Shown here: positions 55,592 through 64,000 of the stretch, piece by piece
Layout: the number at the start of each line of letters is the position of its first letter
Numbering within the stretch: the first letter of the stretch is position 1
Origin: JAQBQB01 sp963757185
Lineage (GTDB): Bacteria; Gemmatimonadota; Gemmatimonadetes; Gemmatimonadales; Gemmatimonadaceae
DNA length: 64,000 bases
NCBI GenBank assembly: GCA_963757185.1
Contig: CAVWQI010000005.1
Span: forward strand, 1-64,000
Direction: 5' to 3'
The notes under the pieces: model-generated
The model's database searches: none
Seen by the model: only the letters and a program-made list of their open reading frames with translations
What the model was told of the DNA's origin: nothing
Program-made: the position numbers and the translations under genes

Positions 55592-56919
55592 CCATTCGAA
55601 ACGGAGGCGCCGGCGCGCTCGAGCCGGCCGGCGAGCGCGGCGTCGATTCGCGCTTTGATCACGAGGCGGTCGCCTTCCATGCGTTGGTCGAGCACTTCGC
55701 CCTGCCGGTGGATCTCGGCGATCAGCTTGCCGTCGCCGGGCGAGAGCGAGATCGACGTCATCGGACGCTTGGCGCGGATCATGGACGACAGCGCGCGGCG
55801 CAAAGGCTCGAGGCCGCCCTCACCCAATGCCGACACGAACACCGACGGCGCGTCGAACTCGCGCATCCTCGACTGAAGCGCGATGAGCGATTCGTGGTCG
55901 AGAAGGTCGACTTTGTTGAAGACGAGCAGCGTCTCGCGCCCGGACACCTCGAGCTCCGACAGGACCTGATTCACCACCTCTTCCTGCTCGGGCCACGACG
56001 GCGACGACGCGTCGATCACGTGCAGAAGTAGATCCGCCTCTCGCGCTTCCTCGAGCGTGGCGCGGAACGACGCGACCAGATGGTGCGGGAGCTTGCGAAT
56101 GAATCCGACAGTGTCGGTGACGAGGACGTGGGCGTTCTCGCCCAGGTCGACGTCGCGCGTCAGCGGATCGAGCGTCGCGAACAGGCGATTCTCGACGAGG
56201 ATGTCGCTTGCACCGGAGAGCCCGCGCAGCACCGACGACTTTCCGGCATTCGTGTAGCCGACGAGCGATGCGCGGAATTCCGAGCGGCGCGCCTGGCGTT
56301 GGATGGCGCGTCCGCGCTGGACGTCGCGCATCCGGTCGCGCAGCACCTTGATGCGGTGGCTGATCAGCCGGCGGTCCGTCTCGAGCTGAGTTTCGCCGGG
56401 GCCTCGCATGCCGATGCCGCCGCGGAATTTCTCGAGGTGCGTCCACATGCGCGTCAGCCGCGGCAACATGTACTCGAGCTGCGCGAGCTCGACCTGCATC
56501 TTCGACTCGGCCGTGCGCGCGCGCGTCGCGAAGATGTCGAGAATCAGCTCGGCGCGATCCATCACTCGCGTGCCGATCGCGTCCTCGATGTTCTTTCCTT
56601 GGGTCGGCGACAACTCGTCGTCGAAGATGACGAGCGTAGCGCCGGAGGATTGGACGCGATCCCGCAGTTCCTCGATCTTGCCGCTGCCGAGGTAAGTGCC
56701 GGGGTGGGGCCTGTCGATTTGCTGGAGGAGCTCGCCGGCGACCGTTGCGCCGGCCGTGTCCGCGAGGTCGGCGAGCTCACGTAAATGCTCGTCGGCCAGA
56801 CGCCGGGCTCCGGGCCGCTTGAGCGGCGCGCCGACGAGCAGCGCCCGTTCTTCGGGCGGGGCGACGACGATCGGCGCCCGGGCTATGCGAGAATCTCGGT
56901 CGAGATCATCGGCCGCAAT
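55576..56919 (-). CDS. hflX: GTPase HflX, start codon unresolved
   Basis: A ribosome-splitting GTPase of about 447 codons. N-domain: RALLVGAPLKR, HPGTYLGSGKIEELRDRV, VIFDDELSPTQGKNIED. Then the coiled region GGIGMRGPGETQLETDRR and the G domain (LVGYTNAGKSSVL, DTVGFIRKLPHHLV, FNKVDLL). The open frame runs back to the stop of the LEA gene at 56922 with no ATG, GTG or TTG before the TTG at 56613, which lies inside the conserved core. The first codon after the upstream stop is ATT, with GGGAG upstream. Either a rare start or a nearby one-base error. Confidence 0.85.
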   Translation of the reverse strand: MAADDLDRDSRIARAPIVVAPPEERALLVGAPLKRPGARRLADEHLRELADLADTAGATVAGELLQQIDRPHPGTYLGSGKIEELRDRVQSSGATLVIFDDELSPTQGKNIEDAIGTRVMDRAELILDIFATRARTAESKMQVELAQLEYMLPRLTRMWTHLEKFRGGIGMRGPGETQLETDRRLISHRIKVLRDRMRDVQRGRAIQRQARRSEFRASLVGYTNAGKSSVLRGLSGASDILVENRLFATLDPLTRDVDLGENAHVLVTDTVGFIRKLPHHLVASFRATLEEAREADLLLHVIDASSPSWPEQEEVVNQVLSELEVSGRETLLVFNKVDLLDHESLIALQSRMREFDAPSVFVSALGEGGLEPLRRALSSMIRAKRPMTSISLSPGDGKLIAEIHRQGEVLDQRMEGDRLVIKARIDAALAGRLERAGASVSNGKAPH

Positions 56920-57396
56920 CTAGCGGGCCGCTCCCGTCGTCGTAAAACGACCCGTGGACGAGTACGGCACCGTGAAGCTTCCGACGGTCGACCCGACTCT
57001 GATGTCGCCCAGGACATGGTACGTCACCGCGCCCGTGTTGAGCAGCGCCTTTCCGGCCGCGTTGACCCCGGTGTAGGAAAAATTCACGGGGATTCTGACG
57101 ACCGCGGTGTCGTTTTCCCTGACCGTGAACTGTTGGTCGAGCGTGCCCGTGGCCAGCGTCACGCTGTCGGAATTCAGCAGCACCTGATACGTGAGTCGGG
57201 TCGCATCGAGCCGATAGTGATTGGGGTTGTAGACGCTGAGGTCCACGTTCAGGCTGCCGCCGGTGAGTCCGATTCCGGCAACCTGGACGGTCTTGAGACG
57301 CACGACCGGCTGTTGGAACGCCTGGCGTCCGAGGAACGAGCATGCGGCGACGGCGACAGTCGTCGCCAGCAGGGTTTTCACTGCGAGTCTCTTCAT
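56920..57396 (-). CDS. LEA-type 2 domain lipoprotein
   Basis: A 158-residue protein with a lipoprotein signal (MKRLAVKTLLATTVAVAAC, lipobox VAAC) and one LEA14/WHy-like beta domain: GGSLNVDLSVYNPNHYRLDATRLTYQVLLNS. Such domains occur in desiccation- and stress-linked proteins. It is probably anchored in the periplasm. Its stop abuts the hflX frame. Confidence 0.75.
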   Translation of the reverse strand: MKRLAVKTLLATTVAVAACSFLGRQAFQQPVVRLKTVQVAGIGLTGGSLNVDLSVYNPNHYRLDATRLTYQVLLNSDSVTLATGTLDQQFTVRENDTAVVRIPVNFSYTGVNAAGKALLNTGAVTYHVLGDIRVGSTVGSFTVPYSSTGRFTTTGAAR

Positions 57397-57401
57397 CGCC
57401 T

Positions 57402-58769
57402 TCACTCCTCTCCTTTCTCGTTGCGCCGCCGAACCTCTTCCCACCACGCCAAGCGCTTGGCGATCTCTTTCTCGAATCCGTAGGGACCCGGTTGGTAGAA
57501 TCGCGTGCCCTTGAGCGGCTCCGGGAGGTACTCCTGCGGAATGTAGGCTTCCGGGGCGTCGTGCGCGTATTGATACCCCGCCCCATACCCCAGTTCCTTC
57601 ATCAAGCCGGTCGGCGCGTTGCGAATGTGCATCGGCACCGCCGCGGCCGGATGCGCGCGCGCCGCTTCCCTCGCCGCGACCAGTGCGAGCATCGACCGGT
57701 TCGATTTCGGCGCCGTCGCGAGATAAACGACCATCTCGGCGAGGGGAAGATAGCCCTCCGGTGGTCCCAACATGTGATATGCGTCACGCGCCGCCACCGC
57801 GAGCTTCAGCGCCTCCGGATCGGCGAGCCCGATGTCCTCGGCGGCCATCGCTATCGCTCGGCGAAACATGATCATCGGATCGCCGCCGCCCTCGATCATG
57901 CGTCCCATCCAATAGAGCGCGCCCTGCGGATCGCTGCCGCGCAAACTTTTGTGGAACGCGCTCAGCATGTTGTACATCTCTTCGCCGCCCTTGTCGTACT
58001 TGGCGAAGCGGAGCTGCAGAGCGTCGCGCGCGACGTCGACGATGATTCGTCCGCTGCGTCCGACGTGATCGGCCGCGGCCTGGAGAATCGTCAGCGCGCG
58101 GCGCGCGTCCCCGTCGGCCTCGGTGGCGATCAAATCCGCGGCGTCGTCGTCCATCTTCAACGACAAGTCGCCGAGCCCGCGTTCGCTGTCGATGAGCGCA
58201 CGGTCGAGAACGCCGCGCAGATCGCTCGGCGACAACGGTTCCAGCACGAACACGCGGACGCGCGAGAGCAGCGCGCCGATGATCTCGAACGACGGATTCT
58301 CCGTCGTGGCGCCGATGAGCGTGATCGTCCCCGCTTCGACGTGCGGGAGGAAGGCGTCCTGCTGCGCCTTGTTGAAGCGATGGATCTCGTCGGCGAAGAG
58401 AATCGTTCCGCGGCCGAGGCGGCGCCTGCCTTCCGCCTCGGCGACGATCTCGCGAACGCGCGGCACGCCCTCCGTGACGGCGGAGAACGGCACGAACTCG
58501 CGGTCCGTGTAGCGCGCGATCACGCGAGCGATGGTCGTCTTCCCCGATCCCGGCGGCCCCCAGAACACCACCGACCCGATCGTCCCGCGCTCGATCGCCT
58601 CGCGCAGCGGCTTCCCCGGCGCGAGGAGATGCTGTTGCCCAACGATCTCATCGAGCGTACGAGGCCGCATGCGCGCGGCGAGCGGCTGGCCGGACGACGA
58701 CTCGAACAACGAGCCTGTTCCGCTTCGAGCCGTCTCCGATTCGTCGGCGCGCCGGCGACGATCGCTCAT
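57402..58769 (-). CDS. rarA: Replication-associated recombination protein A
   Basis: A 455-residue AAA+ ATPase (MgsA/RarA, related to eukaryotic WRNIP1). Walker A is WGPPGSGKTTIA, Walker B LFADEIHRFNKAQQD, then GATTENPSFEI as sensor 1. The C-terminal part has KSLRGSDPQGALYWMGRMIEGGGDP and the HIRNAPTGLMKELGYG signature. It acts at stalled forks. Confidence 0.95.
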   Translation of the reverse strand: MSDRRRRADESETARSGTGSLFESSSGQPLAARMRPRTLDEIVGQQHLLAPGKPLREAIERGTIGSVVFWGPPGSGKTTIARVIARYTDREFVPFSAVTEGVPRVREIVAEAEGRRRLGRGTILFADEIHRFNKAQQDAFLPHVEAGTITLIGATTENPSFEIIGALLSRVRVFVLEPLSPSDLRGVLDRALIDSERGLGDLSLKMDDDAADLIATEADGDARRALTILQAAADHVGRSGRIIVDVARDALQLRFAKYDKGGEEMYNMLSAFHKSLRGSDPQGALYWMGRMIEGGGDPMIMFRRAIAMAAEDIGLADPEALKLAVAARDAYHMLGPPEGYLPLAEMVVYLATAPKSNRSMLALVAAREAARAHPAAAVPMHIRNAPTGLMKELGYGAGYQYAHDAPEAYIPQEYLPEPLKGTRFYQPGPYGFEKEIAKRLAWWEEVRRRNEKGEE

Positions 58770-58785
58770 GCCGCTGCCGCCGCGA

Positions 58786-59502
58786 TCAGATCGACGCCAG
58801 GCTGCGAGCGACGAAATACAGCCCGCACCCGGCGGCGAAGCTCAGGGGAATTCTCGCGCCTGGGCGGTGTTGCAGCTCCGGCACGAGATTCGACGCGCCA
58901 ACGTACAGCGTGACGCCGGCGGAGATCGCCAATCCGTACGCGCGGAGGAACGTCGACGCGTCGGTCAACACGACGCCGGCGATCGTGGTGAGTCCGAGCG
59001 CGCCCGCCGCCAAGATCCCGACGCGACGGCGCGCGCCAGCCGCGAGAAACAGGCTCGAGATCGCCAGCCCCTCCGGAAACTTGTGCAGCAGCACCGCGAC
59101 GAACACGAGCGCGCCAAGGCCCTGGCTCACGCGGAGCCCGCTCGCCACCGCGACGCCGTCGACGAAGGTGTGCATCAGAAGCCCGATGAGCGCCGACACG
59201 CTCACCATCTCGGAGACGGCGTGCGTTTCCTCGCCGAAATGAAAGTGCCGGCCGATGGTGTGCTGGGTGAAGTGCACGAGCAGGTATGACGCCAGCACGA
59301 TGATCGGGGCCACGGAACCCGCCAGCGTGATCGAGTCGGGGAACAGGTCGACGATCGACACCGAGATCAGAAAGCCGGCCGCGAACGAGAGGAGAGCGTC
59401 GAGCGCGCGGACACTCCACGACGCGCGCGACGCCACCGCCGCCGCGCCCATGACGTTCGCCAACGCGGCAGCGGCACCGTAAGCCAGCGCCGACGGGGTC
59501 AT
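58786..59502 (-). CDS. ZIP family metal transporter
   Basis: A 238-residue inner-membrane protein with about eight hydrophobic segments. The metal-binding helices read LMHTFVDGVAVASGL and LLHKFPEGLAISSLF. A His-rich loop (HFTQHTIGRHFHFGEETH) lies between the earlier spans. Zinc or another divalent metal is the likely substrate. ATG 59502 overlaps the next gene by four bases. Confidence 0.9.
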   Translation of the reverse strand: MTPSALAYGAAAALANVMGAAAVASRASWSVRALDALLSFAAGFLISVSIVDLFPDSITLAGSVAPIIVLASYLLVHFTQHTIGRHFHFGEETHAVSEMVSVSALIGLLMHTFVDGVAVASGLRVSQGLGALVFVAVLLHKFPEGLAISSLFLAAGARRRVGILAAGALGLTTIAGVVLTDASTFLRAYGLAISAGVTLYVGASNLVPELQHRPGARIPLSFAAGCGLYFVARSLASI

Positions 59503-60026
59503 GTCGGTGCCAGTCCCAGCCGATCGGCCGCCGTGGTGATGGCGTTTACGAGATCCGGCGCCGCTGGAAAATGCTGGCGATTCACCCGCCAACTCTTCGC
59601 GCGCACGCGCGCCTGTTCCTCGATGCCCTTCCCCTCGAGCAGATAGAGCCAGCGATCCGTGCGGGCGTAGATGAACAGGTCGAGGTGCGGGTTCACGGTG
59701 AGCTGGTCGTCGCTCGTGTAGACGGCGAACTCGACGCCACCGTACCGCGCCAACAGGATCTTGAGCCGCGCGACGGAGTCGCGAACGTCCGGTAGCGCGA
59801 CCGCTTCGCCCTTCCACGAACGACCGCTGCGCAGGTCGTCGATCGCCACGTCCACGGCGGGCGGCATCTGCTCGCTCAGCGCGTAGAACAGATCCACGAC
59901 CCGCTCGGCGTTCGCCACGACGCGCGCGACGTAGAGGTCGCCCTCGCGCTCGAAGGTGAAGCCGTCCGCGCTGACGCGGAATCGGCGCCAGATCGAGGCC
60001 TCCGGTTGTCGTCCGCGAAAGAACAT
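59499..60026 (-). CDS. Hypothetical protein
   Basis: A 175-residue soluble protein (MFFRGRQPEASIWRRFRVSADG...). It mixes beta-rich segments (FTFEREGDLYVARVVANAE, YGGVEFAVYTSDDQLTV) with a helical tail. No family was recognised and no signal peptide is seen. It lies between cca and a ZIP transporter, overlapping the latter, so co-transcription with both is likely. Confidence 0.65.
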   Translation of the reverse strand: MFFRGRQPEASIWRRFRVSADGFTFEREGDLYVARVVANAERVVDLFYALSEQMPPAVDVAIDDLRSGRSWKGEAVALPDVRDSVARLKILLARYGGVEFAVYTSDDQLTVNPHLDLFIYARTDRWLYLLEGKGIEEQARVRAKSWRVNRQHFPAAPDLVNAITTAADRLGLAPT

Positions 60027-60036
60027 GTCGCTCGGT

Positions 60037-61347
60037 CTAGCGTGGAGTGGCGTCGCCCTGCAGGCGCGCCGCTTCGCGCAACAACCAGTCGGGCGTGTTG
60101 CGCGTCGGGTCCTCGATCACCGTGGCGAGCAAGGACTGGAGAATCTTACCGAGCCCCGGGCCAGCCGGAATGCCGGCACGGCGCAGGTCGTCGCCGTCCA
60201 CGGCGAGTCCGCCCAGGTCGATCGGGTCGCGCAGCGCGGTCTCCAGCATCCGGCGGTGTAGCCGCCGCACCGCGCTCGGCGACGGCGCCGGGCGTTTCGC
60301 GGCGCGGTCCACCGCCCACATCGCCGACGCGAGCCGCATGAACGAGCCGACGGCGAGCCGCGAGACGGAGGCGACCCAACGGCGCACGTTCGCGTCATCC
60401 GGCGCATTGGGGCGGGAGATCTCGGCTCCGATCGCCGGGCCGTTCGCTTGCCACGCCGCGACGAGGTCGCTGATCGCGCGGATCTCGTGCTTCGCGCCGC
60501 GAAGCTGAACGAGCACCGCCTCCGTCCGTTGCCGGCCGAGCGGCGCAAGGAGCGCCGCGTAGCGGATCGCGCGGCGCGCGGGGCGTCGCTCGAGCCCGGG
60601 CCGCGCCGTGAAATCGGGAACCCTGAGCGACTCGGCCGGCAAATGCGCCAGGGCGGGAATGAGCGCGGCGAATGCGCCGGACTTCTGCCAGATCGTCAAC
60701 GCATCGCTCGGGCGGCAAACCTGCTCGAAGGTCTTATCGATCTCCTGCTTGACGCGCTCCGGCGACAGCCGCCCGAGGTGGGGGGCGCTCGCGTCCATCG
60801 CACGGCGCGTCGCCGGATCGATCGCGAACCCGAACCGGGCGGCGAAGCGAATTCCGCGGAGGGCTCGCAACCGATCCTCGCGCATGCGAGCGTCCGGGTC
60901 CCCGACCGCGCGCACGATCTTGGCCTGGAGATCCCGCCGTCCGCCGAATGGGTCGCGCAACTCATCAAGCTTCGGCGAGTAGGCGATGGCGTTGATCGTG
61001 AAGTCGCGCCGCGCCAGATCCTCGTCGAGCGAGGCCCCGAACTCGACAACCGCGTGGCGTCCGTCGGTCTTCACGTCGCGCCGAAAGGTCGTCACCTCGT
61101 GCATCGTGCCGACGCGGTCGAGCACTCCGACCGTGCCGAACTCGATGCCCACCGGAATCGTTCGCCGTGCCCCGAAAATGCGACGTACGTCGTCCGGCGT
61201 GGCCGACGTCGTGAGGTCCCAATCGAGGTGCGTCTCGCCGAGCAGCGCGTCGCGCACGGCTCCGCCAACGCACCACGCCTCGAATCCCTCGGATTCCAGG
61301 CGCTGCGCGATGTCCAGAACGGTCGACGGGGGATGAAGGCGAGGCAT
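60037..61347 (-). CDS. cca: CCA tRNA nucleotidyltransferase
   Basis: A 436-residue class II nucleotidyltransferase. The head has AWCVGGAVRDALLG, the carboxylates in HLDWDLTT, RRDFTINAIAYSP and DPFGGRRDLQ. The neck has RMREDRLRALRGIRFAARFGF. None of the tRNAs in this window encode CCA, so this activity is required. It may be CCA-adding or a paralogous A-adding enzyme. Start ATG 61347; the longer frame lacks family features. Confidence 0.93.
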   Translation of the reverse strand: MPRLHPPSTVLDIAQRLESEGFEAWCVGGAVRDALLGETHLDWDLTTSATPDDVRRIFGARRTIPVGIEFGTVGVLDRVGTMHEVTTFRRDVKTDGRHAVVEFGASLDEDLARRDFTINAIAYSPKLDELRDPFGGRRDLQAKIVRAVGDPDARMREDRLRALRGIRFAARFGFAIDPATRRAMDASAPHLGRLSPERVKQEIDKTFEQVCRPSDALTIWQKSGAFAALIPALAHLPAESLRVPDFTARPGLERRPARRAIRYAALLAPLGRQRTEAVLVQLRGAKHEIRAISDLVAAWQANGPAIGAEISRPNAPDDANVRRWVASVSRLAVGSFMRLASAMWAVDRAAKRPAPSPSAVRRLHRRMLETALRDPIDLGGLAVDGDDLRRAGIPAGPGLGKILQSLLATVIEDPTRNTPDWLLREAARLQGDATPR

Positions 61348-61428
61348 CAAGGAAGAACGGCGTGAGGCAAAGAGGGTGGAGAATAGCCCTTCCCGTCTCC
61401 GCGGTGAAGGCGGCAGTACAGCTTCACC

Positions 61429-61908
61429 GTGATCCGGTCGATATTTTTCTCGAAGAATTCTCGTCGAGGATCGTCGCACTTGCGCGAGTTGGATCAGCTC
61501 CTATCCCGATCGAAAGCCGCCGAGCCGTTCAAGCGCGTCGTGCGCAGCCTCTACCAAGGGCACGCGTACGACCCGTCGCCGCTGGAGCGCGTCCGGCTGG
61601 ATCGTCCGATGCCGCGCGTCAAGGTTCGCCGGTTGCTCACGCACGTCCTCGCGGCCGAGCCCCACCTGGCCGTCGAACACGTCGCCCTCAGCGCGCGGTC
61701 TGGATGCTCGGACTTCGTCGGAGTCGTGCACGTGCACACGTCCACCGAAACGCACGTCTACGAATTCATCTGGGACTGCCGATGGCGCGCCGAGCAGGAA
61801 GGGTGGCTGGATTGCTTCGGCTTCCCCGACCAATTGCGCGCCGCCGACGAATTCGACTGGCGCTGCTTCGCTCGCTGGGAATCGGTTCCTCCGCACGACG
61901 TGAGCTGA
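61429..61908 (+). CDS. Hypothetical protein
   Basis: A protein of up to 159 residues (GTG 61429; TTG 61489 is an alternative). The core is LERVRLDRPMPRVKVRRLLTHVLAAEPHLAVEHVALSARSGCSDFVGVVHVHT, then EFIWDCRWRAEQEGWLDCFG. An Asp/Glu-rich, Trp-rich C-terminus follows. No family recognised. It diverges from cca and faces the fold-back element. Confidence 0.5.
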   Translation: MIRSIFFSKNSRRGSSHLRELDQLLSRSKAAEPFKRVVRSLYQGHAYDPSPLERVRLDRPMPRVKVRRLLTHVLAAEPHLAVEHVALSARSGCSDFVGVVHVHTSTETHVYEFIWDCRWRAEQEGWLDCFGFPDQLRAADEFDWRCFARWESVPPHDVS

Positions 61909-61943
61909 TTTCCGTTCCGCGCACTCACTAGAACTGCCGTCAC

Positions 61944-62211
61944 TGCAACTGCCTCAACGCAGAGACGCAGAGGACGCCGAGACGCAGGGGACAGCCACGG
62001 ATTCCGAGTTCGCGCAACGAGCCGGGATATTTGGGTGAAAAGCCGCTCGGGTTGCCCCGATGCGGCGGAGTGCGGCCGCCGAAGACAAGCGGCTTCCCGA
62101 GCGGCAGTCCCCAAAAAAAGCTCGTTGCGCGCCGGACCTCAGGTCCGCGGCAGTTCTCTGCGCCTCTGCGTCCTCCGCGTCTCTGCGTCGAAGCAGTTGC
62201 ATCGCCGCGCG
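61944..62211. repeat. 268-bp fold-back element
   Basis: This fills the 320-bp space between two genes. Outer arms (61944-61991 and about 62165-62211) are imperfect reverse complements over about 47 bp, containing GACGCAGAG units. Inside are nested pairs CGCGCAACGAGC/GCTCGTTGCGCG, GCCGCTCGGG/CCCGAGCGGC and CGGCGG/CCGCCG. The whole element can fold into one long cruciform. No gene inside, no clear target-site duplication. It resembles non-autonomous palindromic elements. Confidence 0.75.
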
Positions 62212-62228
62212 CCATGATCCCCGACCGA

Positions 62229-63203
62229 TCAACTCTCGAGCATTTCCCGAAGCCCGGCCACGTCCAACCCAGCACCTAGTCCGAGCATCACGTCGATCCG
62301 TGCCTGCTGCGGGCGCCGTGAGCCGGCAAAGATGGCGCCGCGCTCGGCGAGCCGGCGTCCGCCGCCGGCATAGCCGTATGTATGCCCCACGCGCCCGCGT
62401 CCCGCGCGCGACGTGATGACGACCGGTTTCCCTTCGGCGATCCATCGATCGATGCCGTCGAGCATCGCCACGGGAACGTTGCCGCGCCCCATTCCGGCGA
62501 CGACGATCCCGCGCCCGTTCCCCGCCTCGCGCGACGCATCCAACAGACGCGAGTCGGAGCCGGCGAACGAGTAGACGATGTCCACCGGCTGCGCGAGCGT
62601 CGTCGCGTTGAGAATCGGCGGCGGCGCGGGAATCGATCGGCGGAACACCACGCGCCCGTCGTCGAGCACGGCGATCGGGCCAAGTCCGGGGCTGTCGAAG
62701 GCGTCGACCATGTAGGTGTGCGCCTTCGTCACGTCTAACGCGGTGAACACGCGGTCGGACATGACGACGAGCACACCTTGGCCGCGTGCTTCTTCGCTCG
62801 CCGCGACCCGGATCGCGGCGCCCAGGTTGCCCGGTCCGTCCCATCCGAGATCGCTCGACGTCCGCATCGCGCCAGTGAAGACGACCGGCTTGTCGCTCGC
62901 CACGGAGCGCGCCACGAGGTAAGCGGTCTCCTCGAGCGAGTCGGTTCCGTGCGTCACGACGATGCCGTCGACGTCCGGCCGCGCAAGATGTTCGAGAATT
63001 CGTCCGCGCAGCGCCCACATGCGATCGGGAGTCATGTGGGGGCCGGGAAACGCGCCCCAGTCGTCCACGTCGAGCTGTGCGAGTCGGTCGATCCCGGGAG
63101 CCAGGGCGACGATCTCGTGGCCGGTCAGCGTCGGCACCGCGCCGCCGGCCGCCGCGTCGTGGCGCATCGAGATCGTGCCGCCCGTGAAGACGAGGACGAT
63201 CAT
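62229..63203 (-). CDS. Asparaginase (bacterial type I/II family)
   Basis: A 324-residue enzyme. The two catalytic threonine motifs are VFTGGTISM near the N-terminus and IVVTHGTDSLEETAY near 85. PVVFTGAMRTSSDLGWDGPGNL follows. There is no signal peptide, so it is cytoplasmic. It overlaps the SDR gene by four bases. This fold is unrelated to the asparaginase at 52136. Confidence 0.93.
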   Translation of the reverse strand: MIVLVFTGGTISMRHDAAAGGAVPTLTGHEIVALAPGIDRLAQLDVDDWGAFPGPHMTPDRMWALRGRILEHLARPDVDGIVVTHGTDSLEETAYLVARSVASDKPVVFTGAMRTSSDLGWDGPGNLGAAIRVAASEEARGQGVLVVMSDRVFTALDVTKAHTYMVDAFDSPGLGPIAVLDDGRVVFRRSIPAPPPILNATTLAQPVDIVYSFAGSDSRLLDASREAGNGRGIVVAGMGRGNVPVAMLDGIDRWIAEGKPVVITSRAGRGRVGHTYGYAGGGRRLAERGAIFAGSRRPQQARIDVMLGLGAGLDVAGLREMLES

Positions 63204-63958
63204 CCGCAGAGCACGCTGCCGCCGTTCACGTTCACGATCTCTCCCGTAATGTGTCGCGCGAGATCCGAGCACAGAAAGACGATCGGGCCGGCGATGTCGC
63301 GCGCCGAGGCGATCCGCCCAATCGGAATGCTTGCCGCGATTCGCTCGCGGCCGCCGCCCGAGAATGGCTCGTCGCACATCTCGGTGTCGACCCAACCTGG
63401 CGCGACGCTGTTCACCGTGATGTCGCGCTTCGCCAGCTCCGGCGCGAGCGATTTGACCATCGAGATGACCGCGCCCTTCGACGCGCCGTAGTCGGCGTGG
63501 AACGCCTCGCCTCTCTGACCCGCGGTGCTGGACACGAGCACGATGCGTCCGTGATCGCTCATCGCTCTGATCGCCGCGCGCGTGGTGTAAAAAACCGAAT
63601 CGACGTTTTCGGCGATCGTGCGACGCCACTGCTCGTCGCTCATCGATCCGAGCGGGACGTCCTCTGTCGGCCAGATCCCCGCGTTTCCCACGAAGAAGTC
63701 CAATCCGTCGAGCGATTCGACGGCGCCGCGCACCAGCTCCTCCGCCCCGCCGGCCGTGGAGATGTCCGACGCGTGCGCCGACGCCGTGACGCCGAACTCC
63801 GCCGCGAGCGAGGCGACGAGGCCTTCGGCGTCCGCGCGCCGGCTCCGATAGCCGATCGCGACGTGCACGCCGTTCTCGGCGAACAGCCGCGCCGTCGCGG
63901 CTCCGATTCCGCGCGACCCGCCGGTGACGAGCGCGCGCTTCCCCTTCAAGCCGATCAT
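63200..63958 (-). CDS. SDR family oxidoreductase (FabG-like)
   Basis: A 252-residue short-chain dehydrogenase. The NAD(P) motif is ALVTGGSRGIGAATAR (TGxxxGxG), then NAGI and the catalytic Ser and YxxxK in VLVSSTAGQRGEAFHADYGASKGA. It resembles 3-oxoacyl-ACP reductase but lacks a fatty-acid gene context, so the substrate is open. It overlaps a partial gene at the window edge. Confidence 0.9.
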   Translation of the reverse strand: MIGLKGKRALVTGGSRGIGAATARLFAENGVHVAIGYRSRRADAEGLVASLAAEFGVTASAHASDISTAGGAEELVRGAVESLDGLDFFVGNAGIWPTEDVPLGSMSDEQWRRTIAENVDSVFYTTRAAIRAMSDHGRIVLVSSTAGQRGEAFHADYGASKGAVISMVKSLAPELAKRDITVNSVAPGWVDTEMCDEPFSGGGRERIAASIPIGRIASARDIAGPIVFLCSDLARHITGEIVNVNGGSVLCG

Positions 63959-64000
63959 CGTGTGCCCTCGATCATCAATTGCTCGACGAAATCGCAGATC
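63955..64000 (-). CDS. Partial gene at the window edge
   Basis: The last codons of an open frame read ICDFVEQLMIEGTR before TGA. The stop overlaps the SDR start (ATGA), the same coupling seen through this operon. Too little is present to identify it. Confidence 0.5.
   Translation of the reverse strand, partial: ICDFVEQLMIEGTR

Noticed and set aside
1..64000. CRISPR array or restriction-modification/defence island
   Set aside because: No regularly spaced direct repeats and no Cas, restriction or toxin-antitoxin genes recognised. The lone methyltransferase has no partner.

Overview
The window is about 64 kb of GC-rich bacterial chromosome. Gene content and order suggest a Gram-negative from a Gemmatimonadota-like lineage. 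That assignment is inference from infC-rpmI-rplT-pheST, hemW-hrcA-dnaJ, a stand-alone Rsb partner switch, a heptose kinase and a putative outer-membrane protein; no rRNA is present to confirm it. There is no CRISPR array, no recognisable insertion-sequence transposase and no biosynthetic cluster.

Region 1 (1-7036) is the integrase end of a prophage or integrative element. Seventeen small, mostly overlapping plus-strand genes encode an HNH nuclease, zinc-binding proteins, a beta-class DNA methyltransferase, many unknowns, an excisionase-like protein and a tyrosine recombinase. The recombinase stops 2 bp before a half-tRNA that abuts an intact tRNA-Leu, so this is the att boundary. The other end lies left of the window. 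The locus carries repeated stop/start cassettes and internal linker repeats that suggest module shuffling.

Region 2 (7037-11050) holds tRNA-Leu, tRNA-Gly, a glycosidase-like protein, a secreted barrel-like protein and a large inverted repeat built from GAGCNN hexamers.

Region 3 (11051-29347) is a minus-strand housekeeping stretch: recN, nadK, dxs, ispA, xseB, xseA, folD, rny, a candidate 6S-like RNA, zapA, a coiled-coil gene, pheT, pheS, rplT, rpmI and infC. A terminator-type attenuator sits directly before infC. Next come a metallo-beta-lactamase-fold hydrolase, a DnaQ-like exonuclease and arginine deiminase.

Region 4 (29398-42828): a textbook 18-bp Rex operator lies between arginine deiminase and rex, linking arginine catabolism to redox state. 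Then follow rsmA, an RsbU/RsbW/RsbV partner-switching module, pta, coaD, rsmD, recJ, a CT398-type zinc-ribbon protein, dnaG, mutS2, yqeY and rpsU.

Region 5 (42960-64000): tRNA-Arg, an FAD monooxygenase, hinT, a prmA-rsmE fusion, dnaJ, hrcA, hemW, dprA, obgE, a carboxymuconolactone-decarboxylase-family protein, an asparaginase, a DMT exporter, heptose kinase, tRNA-Met and tRNA-Val, hflX, a LEA-type lipoprotein, rarA, a ZIP transporter, cca, a 268-bp fold-back element, a second unrelated asparaginase and an SDR oxidoreductase.

Four single-base deletions (three in runs of C or G, one in a GG doublet) break otherwise intact genes: two in the phage zinc-ribbon gene, one in rny and one at the 5' end of rsbW. 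Adding one base at each site restores a full-length protein. Sequencing or assembly error is the likeliest cause.
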